Below the pieces are notes generated by a model. That model saw only the letters and a program-made list of their open reading frames with translations, had not been told where the DNA came from and ran no database searches. Shown here one piece after another: positions 58,377 through 64,000 of a stretch of DNA of 64,000 nt. The position numbers and the translations under genes are program-made. The stretch lies in NCBI GenBank assembly GCA_030145845.1, contig JAIXHJ010000002.1, forward strand, positions 372,001 through 436,000, in the 5' to 3' direction. The DNA comes from Pseudomonadota bacterium. GTDB lineage: Bacteria; Pseudomonadota; Gammaproteobacteria; Pseudomonadales; Oceanobacteraceae. Position 1 is the stretch's first letter, and every line of letters begins with the position of its first letter.

Positions 58377-59786
58377 TTACAGATCTTTCAGTGCACCAAT
58401 GGTGTCCTGCAGAACTTTTTTCGCATCGCCCGGTACCATCAGGCTGTTGTCGCGGATAAAGAGTTCGTTCGGAATACCGGCGAAACCAGGTGACAGACCA
58501 CGCTTGACCACGACCACCGTCTTCGCATTGTGAACATCCAGAATCGGCATACCGAAGATCGGGGAAGCCGGATCTTTCGCCGCGGCGGGGTTCACCACGT
58601 CGTTGGCACCCAGCACAATGGCGACGTCAGTCTGAGCGAACTCAGGGTTGATGGCGTCCATTTCAACCAGCTGATCGTACGGGACTTCCGCTTCCGCCAG
58701 CAGGACGTTCATATGGCCCGGCATACGACCGGCCACCGGGTGGATGGCGTATTTCACGCTGGCGCCTTTGCTTTCCAGCATATTGGCCAGTTCACGGGTG
58801 GCGTGCTGAGCCTGGGCAACCGCCAGGCCATAACCCGGAACAAACACCACGCTCTGCGCGCCGTCCAGCAGCATGGCCAGCTCGTCAGCGGATGAGAATT
58901 TCACTTTGCCTTCATAGAACGCATCGTTTTCCGATTTACTCACACCGGCAGAGGCCGCCATGGAGCCGCCGAACAATACGTTGGTCAGCGAGCGGTTCAT
59001 GGCCTTACACATGATGGAGGTAAGGATGATACCGGACGCGCCCACCAGGGAACCGGTAATGATCAGACCGTTGTTGCCCAGTACGAAACCGGCGGCTGCG
59101 CCGGCCAGACCGGAATAGGAGTTCAGCAGGGAAACCACCACCGGCATGTCGGCACCACCAATTGGCATCACCAGACACACACCCAGCACCAGACACAGAA
59201 TAATCAGGCCACCAACCAGCAGATCCGCGTGCAGCGGATCAACCGCAGCGAAGTAACCAGCACCACCCAGCAGGGTCAGCAGGCACAGCTTAACAATCCA
59301 TTTGAACAGCTTAACGTTCTTGGCATCGCCGATTCTGCCTTTCAGCTTACCCACCGCAACGAAAGAACCGGTCAGGGTCACAGCGCCGATCAGAATGGAC
59401 AGAATGACCGCCACAGACCAGTCGTAGGTCGGGGTGAATTTACCCATTTCCGCCAGCTGCTGACTTTCCAGATAGTTGGCGGCGGCAACCAGCAGGGAGG
59501 CACCACCACCGATACCATTCAGGGCCGCAACCATTTCCGGCATATCCGTCATGGCGACTTTTTTCGCCATAAAGGCACCGATGGCACCACCGATCAGGAC
59601 ACCGATAATAATGTATTCATAGCTCACCACATTATGGTCGAGCAGAGCGGCGACCACGGCGATCAGCATACCGGTGGCCGACAGCTGGTTACCGCGTACG
59701 GCGGTTTTCGGAGTGGTCATGCCTTTGATGCCGAGAATAAACAGCACGGCAGCAACCAGGTAACCGAGGTTAATCAGAATTTCCAT
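58377..59786 (-). CDS. pntB: NAD(P) transhydrogenase beta subunit
   Basis: The 469-residue subunit carries the proton channel spans and the NADP(H)-binding domain III. 'VVFVPGYGLAVAQAQHATRELANMLESKGASVKYAIHPVAGRMPGHMNVLLAEAEVPYDQL' and 'VVVVKRGLSPGFAGIPNELF' are its conserved segments. With the two A subunits upstream it makes the proton-translocating enzyme that links NADH and NADPH pools. Confidence 0.95.
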   Translation of the reverse strand: MEILINLGYLVAAVLFILGIKGMTTPKTAVRGNQLSATGMLIAVVAALLDHNVVSYEYIIIGVLIGGAIGAFMAKKVAMTDMPEMVAALNGIGGGASLLVAAANYLESQQLAEMGKFTPTYDWSVAVILSILIGAVTLTGSFVAVGKLKGRIGDAKNVKLFKWIVKLCLLTLLGGAGYFAAVDPLHADLLVGGLIILCLVLGVCLVMPIGGADMPVVVSLLNSYSGLAGAAAGFVLGNNGLIITGSLVGASGIILTSIMCKAMNRSLTNVLFGGSMAASAGVSKSENDAFYEGKVKFSSADELAMLLDGAQSVVFVPGYGLAVAQAQHATRELANMLESKGASVKYAIHPVAGRMPGHMNVLLAEAEVPYDQLVEMDAINPEFAQTDVAIVLGANDVVNPAAAKDPASPIFGMPILDVHNAKTVVVVKRGLSPGFAGIPNELFIRDNSLMVPGDAKKVLQDTIGALKDL

Positions 59787-59800
59787 TGTCGTGCGCTACC

Positions 59801-60085
59801 TTATTTCTTCTTGAACATGTTCAGCATGCGGTCGGTTACCATAAAACCGGCCACGATGTTGATGGTGGCCAGCGCGATGGCAGCCACGCCCAGAATGGTG
59901 GACAGCAGTGTGGTGTGCTCACTGCCACCGGAGCTGAGAATTGCGCCTACCACGACAATGCCGGAAATGGCGTTGGTGCCACTCATCAGCGGCGTGTGCA
60001 GGGTTGGCGGCACTTTGTTGATCACTTCCACGCCGACGAAAATCGCCAGCACGAAAATGGTCAGACTCAGGATGAACATTTCCAT
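59801..60085 (-). CDS. pntAB: NAD(P) transhydrogenase alpha subunit, membrane part
   Basis: The 94-residue protein has three predicted spans ('MEMFILSLTIFVLAIFVGVEVINKVPPTLHTPLMSGTNAISGIVVVGAIL'). It corresponds to the C-terminal part of E. coli PntA, here a separate gene as in Rhodospirillum-type three-subunit enzymes. It lies between the other two subunits with 14- and 5-base gaps. Confidence 0.94.
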   Translation of the reverse strand: MEMFILSLTIFVLAIFVGVEVINKVPPTLHTPLMSGTNAISGIVVVGAILSSGGSEHTTLLSTILGVAAIALATINIVAGFMVTDRMLNMFKKK

Positions 60086-60090
60086 CAGTC

Positions 60091-61227
60091 TTACTCCTGT
60101 TCTATCCGGGCTTTCAGGCCCGCGTGTTTAACGTCGCCGTTCTCGGTTACCAGAGTGGCGGCCACGATGTCGTCTTCCATATTCACGTTGAGCTGACCGT
60201 CAGCGGCCATGTTCAGCAGGAAGGTGGAGATGTTTTTGGTCAGCAGCTGAGAAGCGTGCACCGGTACGCGGCCCGGGTGGTCTGTGTAACCAATCACGGT
60301 AACGCCATCCAGATACACTTTTTCGCCGGCCACAGTGCCTTCGACGTTACCGCCACGCTCGGCAGCCAGGTCGACGATCACCGAACCTTTCTTCATGTAA
60401 TGCAGCATGTCTTTGGTGATCAGGCGCGGGGAGGCTTTACCCGGAATCGCGGCGGTGGTGATGACCAGATCCGCCTGCGAGACTTTGGCGGTCATCTGTT
60501 CACGCTGCTTGCGGTAGAACTCTTCCGATTTCTCCGTGGCGTAGCCACCGGAGGCGGTGCCTTCTTCAGTCGGCAGATCGAATTCAACGAACTTGGCACC
60601 GAGGGATTCCACCTGTTCGCGTACTTCGGCACGGGTATCGTAAGCCTCAACCACAGCCCCCAGACGGCGGGCAGTGGAGATGGCCATCAGACCAGCCACG
60701 CCGGCACCGATAATGAAAACGCGGGCCGGGTGAATGGTACCGGCGGCGGTCATCAGCATCGGGAAATACTGCGGCAGCGCCATGGCACCGGTCAGCACCG
60801 AACGGTAACCGGAAATGGCGCCCATGGAGCTGAGCACGTCCATGGACTGTGCGCGGGTGGTGCGCGGAATAAATTCCAGCGCAAAAGAACGCACGTTACG
60901 TGCCGCCAGCTGCCGGATCAGGGGCAGGTTGAACCAGGCATCCAGCATACAGATCAGGGTGCTGTTTTCTTTCAGCAACGGAATTTCACTGTCCAGCGGC
61001 TGACGCACTTTCAGGATGATATCGGCCTGCTGGTAGAGCGACGCTGCGTCCGGCGCAATGCTGGCACCACAGTTGCGGTATTCGTCATCGCTGAAGTGGG
61101 CGGCATCTCCGGCACCTTCCTGTATCACCACGTCAAATCCGGCGTTCAGCAGTGTCTGAATCCCGGCGGGGATCAGGGCAACCCGGGCTTCGCCCGGGTA
61201 AATTTCCTTCGGTACACCAATCAACAT
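60091..61227 (-). CDS. pntAA: NAD(P) transhydrogenase alpha subunit, NAD-binding part
   Basis: The 378-residue domain I protein of the AlaDH/PNT family has 'IGVPKEIYPGEARVALIPAGI' at the N terminus and the Rossmann motif 'VFIIGAGVAGLMAISTARRLGAVVEAYDTR' near 170. It is first in the pnt operon. The mqo gene ends 59 bases upstream in the same direction. Confidence 0.95.
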   Translation of the reverse strand: MLIGVPKEIYPGEARVALIPAGIQTLLNAGFDVVIQEGAGDAAHFSDDEYRNCGASIAPDAASLYQQADIILKVRQPLDSEIPLLKENSTLICMLDAWFNLPLIRQLAARNVRSFALEFIPRTTRAQSMDVLSSMGAISGYRSVLTGAMALPQYFPMLMTAAGTIHPARVFIIGAGVAGLMAISTARRLGAVVEAYDTRAEVREQVESLGAKFVEFDLPTEEGTASGGYATEKSEEFYRKQREQMTAKVSQADLVITTAAIPGKASPRLITKDMLHYMKKGSVIVDLAAERGGNVEGTVAGEKVYLDGVTVIGYTDHPGRVPVHASQLLTKNISTFLLNMAADGQLNVNMEDDIVAATLVTENGDVKHAGLKARIEQE

Positions 61228-61261
61228 AGTTAAAACTCCTGTTGGATTATCTTGAATCTTT

Positions 61262-61281
61262 GCGGCCCGGCAGCGGGCCGC
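61262..61281 (-). terminator. Hairpin between mqo and pntAA
   Basis: GCGGCCC and GGGCCGC form a perfect seven-pair stem with a six-base loop just after the mqo stop. It lacks a T-run, so partial termination is the most it supports. Confidence 0.5.
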
Positions 61282-61286
61282 GGTGC

Positions 61287-62774
61287 TCAGTCGCGCAGCT
61301 TCAGGCTGCTCAGGGTGTTAGGGCGGATGCGGGTCAGCAGGTCGCTGTTATCCACCAGGGATTCACCGTAGGACGGCACGAGTTCCTGCAGCCGGGCGCG
61401 CCAGCCGTTGTTCAGCCGGTCAGCGAAGCAGCGCTCGATCACTTCGATCATGGCCTGCGCTGCCACCGAGGCGCCGGGTGAAGCTCCCAGCAATGCCGCC
61501 AGTGAACCATCGGCGGCGGCGACCAGTTCGGTACCGAACTCCAGCTTGCCGCGGCCGCGGGCGTCTTTTTTGATGATCTGCACGCGCTGACCGGCCTGGG
61601 CCAGCGTCCACTCAGCGGATTCCGCCCCCGGGAAGTATTCGCGCAGGGATTGCATGCGGTCTTCGTGCGACTGCAGCACTTCGCCGATCAGGTATCGGGT
61701 CAGGTCCATGTTGTTCACACCCACGTCCATCATCGGCAGCAGGTTGTTCGCACGTACCGACCTGAGCAGATCCAGCCTGGAGCCGGATTTGAGGAATTTG
61801 GTGGTGAAGCCGGCATAGGGGCCGAACAGCAGCGCCGGTTTGCCATTAATGATGCGGGTATCCAGATGCGGCACCGACATCGGCGGCGCGCCAATGGCGG
61901 CCTTACCGTAAACCTTGGCGTGATGGCGTTTTACCGTGTCTTCGTCCTGGCACACCAGCCACTGGCCGGATACCGGGAAGCCACCGTAGCCTTTGCTTTG
62001 CGGAATGCCGGATTTCTGCAGCAGCGGCAGAGCGCCACCACCGGCACCCAGGAATACGAAACCGGCGTTGATGGTCACGGACTTGCCTGAGTTGCGGTCT
62101 TTTAAGCGCACATCCCAGCGGCCGTCTTTGCTCTGTTGCAGGTCGGCAACTTCGTGGCTCAGCAACAGCTCAAAGTTGTCCTGCCTGCTCAGTGACGCCA
62201 CCAGATTGCGCGTCAGGGAGCCGAAGTCGACATCACTGCCGTAACGGATGCGGGTGGCGGCGACTTTGTCGCCGGCGCTGCGGTTTTCCATGACCAGCGG
62301 CATCCACTCACGCAGAGTGTTGTGGTCTTCGCTGTATTCCATGTCGGCGAACAGATGATGAGCCGACAGCTTTTCGTAACGCTGGCGCAGGAAGGCCACG
62401 TTTTTCTCACCCCAGACAAAGCTGATGTGCGGGGTCGGGTTGATAAAGCTTTCCGGTGACGGCAAGTCACCTGAGGCCAGCAGCGAAGTCCACAGTTGCA
62501 GCGACACTTCAAAGTTGGCGTTGATGGTCAGTGCGCGGCTGATATCCACCTCGCCCTGAGCATTTCCGGCCGTGTAGTTGAGTTCGCAATAGCCGGCGTG
62601 GCCGGTACCGGCGTTATTCCAGCCATCGGTACTTTCATGAGCGACCTGATCCAGGCGCTCCGCCATGGTCAGCCGCAGGGAAGGATCAAGCTTACTGAGT
62701 AAGGTGCCGAGGGTAGCGCTCATTACGCCGCCGCCGATCAGCAGTACATCGACATCTGCCTTTTGTGTTGCCAT
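61287..62774 (-). CDS. mqo: Malate:quinone oxidoreductase
   Basis: The 495-residue FAD enzyme oxidises malate directly to the quinone pool in the TCA cycle. The FAD motif is 'VDVLLIGGGVMSATLGTLL' near the N terminus. 'STDGWNNAGTGHAGYCELNYT' and 'FVFLGAGGGALPLLQKSGIPQSKGYGGFPVSGQWLVC' are Mqo signatures. I chose ATG 62774 (MATQKADVDVLLIGGG); the frame stays open 45 codons further upstream, but that part is not Mqo-like. Confidence 0.94.
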   Translation of the reverse strand: MATQKADVDVLLIGGGVMSATLGTLLSKLDPSLRLTMAERLDQVAHESTDGWNNAGTGHAGYCELNYTAGNAQGEVDISRALTINANFEVSLQLWTSLLASGDLPSPESFINPTPHISFVWGEKNVAFLRQRYEKLSAHHLFADMEYSEDHNTLREWMPLVMENRSAGDKVAATRIRYGSDVDFGSLTRNLVASLSRQDNFELLLSHEVADLQQSKDGRWDVRLKDRNSGKSVTINAGFVFLGAGGGALPLLQKSGIPQSKGYGGFPVSGQWLVCQDEDTVKRHHAKVYGKAAIGAPPMSVPHLDTRIINGKPALLFGPYAGFTTKFLKSGSRLDLLRSVRANNLLPMMDVGVNNMDLTRYLIGEVLQSHEDRMQSLREYFPGAESAEWTLAQAGQRVQIIKKDARGRGKLEFGTELVAAADGSLAALLGASPGASVAAQAMIEVIERCFADRLNNGWRARLQELVPSYGESLVDNSDLLTRIRPNTLSSLKLRD

Positions 62775-63214
62775 CCGATTTCGCCTGTAGGAAAAAATCT
62801 TAATCAAACCGGCACGGGTGAGTGCCTCCGGTGGTGGCTTTTGGCCTGTTTCGCACCGGTCATAGTTTTCAAACGGGCGTTTTATACAGATGTTTGATGT
62901 TGGCTGCAATGTGGCGGATGTGCCGGAATCGGGGCAGGTCTGAACATAACGGCGACTGAATCGCCCTGATGCAGGTCAAATAATGGTCCGTCTGCGCGCG
63001 GTTTTTATGGGCTGACCCCGTGCCGCTGGCGGGGCTCCGGCGGAGGCCCGTCATGGCTGCCTGTAGTTGAGGCTGACGCTGTCAGCTGGCGCCGTTTCGC
63101 TTGCTTATATTCATAATTTCTTCTGTTTATAGCGGTGTGCCGGCAGCCGGGGCTGGCCGCGGCGGGCTGTGTGCTGTGCGCGGATCGGGTATATTGCCCG
63201 GCGGAGGTAAACAC
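62775..63214. promoter_or_regulatory. Divergent mqo-birA intergenic region
   Basis: These 440 bases separate divergent genes and hold no credible reading frame or tRNA. TATATT at 63190-63195 is a plausible -10 box for birA, followed by GGAGG at 63203-63207. A GC-rich stem candidate (GGGGCTCC...GGAGGCCC) lies near 63031-63050. I see no BirA-type operator. Confidence 0.4.
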
Positions 63215-64000
63215 ATGCTCAATCAGATTCTTGCGCTGCTGGCCGATGGTCAGTTTCATTCCGGTGAAGAGCTGGGTGCCCGTCTGGGTATCAGCCGGAC
63301 AGCGGTCTGGAAACAGATGAAAAAGCTGGATGAACTGAATATCCCGTATTCATCGGTCAAGGGCCGGGGCTATCGTCTGCAGGAGGCCATCGAGCTGCTC
63401 GATGCTGAGCGTATACAGCAGCAGCTGACACACCGGCTGGACCGGCTGGAAGTACTGCTGGATGTCGGTTCCACCAATACCTATCTGTTTGAGCGGGCCG
63501 CCGATCATATGGGCAAACGCTGTGCGGTGCTGGCGGAGAAGCAGATCAGTGGCCGTGGCCGCCGTGGGCGGCAATGGGTGAGCCCGTTTGGTAAGAATAT
63601 TTATTTGTCGCTGCTGGTATCCTTTGCCGGCGGTATGGCACAGCTGGAAGGCCTCAGTCTGATGACGGCCATTGCCGCGGAAAGGGCGCTGGTGCGTCTG
63701 GGAATCCGCGGTATCGGACTGAAGTGGCCGAATGATGTGTATGCGCAGGGGAAAAAGCTGGCCGGCATTCTGCTGGAGGTGACCGGTGAATACAGCAGTC
63801 ACTGTCAGGTCGTGATCGGTATCGGCATGAACCTGTCGCTGAGTGATGACGATGCACGCAATATTGAACAGCCCTGGGCGGAACTGCGCAGCCTGAATCC
63901 GGACCTGTCGCGTAATCAGGTGGCGGCGGTGCTGCTGGATGAACTGCTGGCGGCGGTGGAGGACTTTCAGCGTGAAGGCTTTGCCCCCTGGCAGCAGTAC
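63215..64000 (+). CDS. birA: Biotin-protein ligase / biotin repressor BirA, partial
   Basis: The first 262 codons run open to the window end. GGAGG lies seven bases before the ATG. The N-terminal winged helix-turn-helix is present (MLNQILALLADGQFHSGEELGARLGISRTAVWKQMKKLDELN...GRGYRL), so it can act as repressor as well as ligase. The biotinyl-AMP loop 'GRGRRGRQWVSP' is followed by 'GLKWPNDVY..GKKLAGILLE' and 'VVIGIGMNL', the catalytic domain. The C-terminal SH3-like part lies outside the window. Confidence 0.93.
   Translation, partial: MLNQILALLADGQFHSGEELGARLGISRTAVWKQMKKLDELNIPYSSVKGRGYRLQEAIELLDAERIQQQLTHRLDRLEVLLDVGSTNTYLFERAADHMGKRCAVLAEKQISGRGRRGRQWVSPFGKNIYLSLLVSFAGGMAQLEGLSLMTAIAAERALVRLGIRGIGLKWPNDVYAQGKKLAGILLEVTGEYSSHCQVVIGIGMNLSLSDDDARNIEQPWAELRSLNPDLSRNQVAAVLLDELLAAVEDFQREGFAPWQQY

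Overview
The window looks like ordinary chromosome from a marine, motile, aerobic gammaproteobacterium, most like the Oceanospirillales (inferred from protein resemblance and gene order; no rRNA is present to confirm it). Supporting traits are a seven-subunit Mrp Na+/H+ antiporter, a PomA/PomB-like sodium-type flagellar motor, a three-subunit proton-translocating transhydrogenase, malate:quinone oxidoreductase, and aroB-damX-gltB-gltD order. G+C is high throughout (high fifties by eye). I saw no tRNA, rRNA, CRISPR array, insertion sequence or prophage.

Layout. 1-10.8 kb: end of aroB, damX, the gltBD operon, a VWA lipoprotein and hemE. 11-16.8 kb: mrpAB-C-D-E-F-G, tightly overlapped. 16.9-23.9 kb: a CheV-like coupling protein, radA, O-acetylhomoserine sulfhydrylase, three tandem paralogous membrane proteins, a TIGR02647-like protein and rsmE. 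24-29.6 kb: pilZ-motB-motA (minus strand), then xseB-ispA-dxs. 29.7-36.1 kb: a histidine kinase/response regulator pair with a degenerate HD-GYP domain, ribA, a membrane zinc peptidase and a hybrid kinase.

36.2-46.1 kb is the most interesting part. It is a purine locus with two NMT1-type binding proteins, an 8-oxoguanine deaminase, a 2-oxoglutarate/Fe(II) dioxygenase, a WrbA-like flavoprotein, an ABC ATPase and permease, and guanine deaminase. The 624-base divergent intergenic region between deaminase and dioxygenase holds three copies of one compact structured RNA motif (GAGTAGAAGC, variable hairpin, CATTGCTC), one facing the deaminase and two in tandem facing the dioxygenase. In the copy next to each gene, the 3' strand of the closing helix is the same segment that would sequester the gene's Shine-Dalgarno sequence. 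That is the layout of a translational ON riboswitch. Gene content suggests a purine ligand such as xanthine or urate, possibly the known NMT1 (xanthine) class. A lone 205-residue protein with the Cys/His/Asp pattern of YopT-type (C58) cysteine peptidases sits in the same locus.

46-64 kb: ytoQ, marC, a Qnr-like pentapeptide protein, a Dyp-type peroxidase with two mutually related companion genes, a Na/Pi cotransporter preceded by a 0.47 kb non-coding stretch with two DnaA-box palindromes, a PfkB-family (adenosine kinase-like) kinase, a potassium channel, a periplasmic catalase with its ankyrin partner, the pnt operon, mqo and the start of birA.
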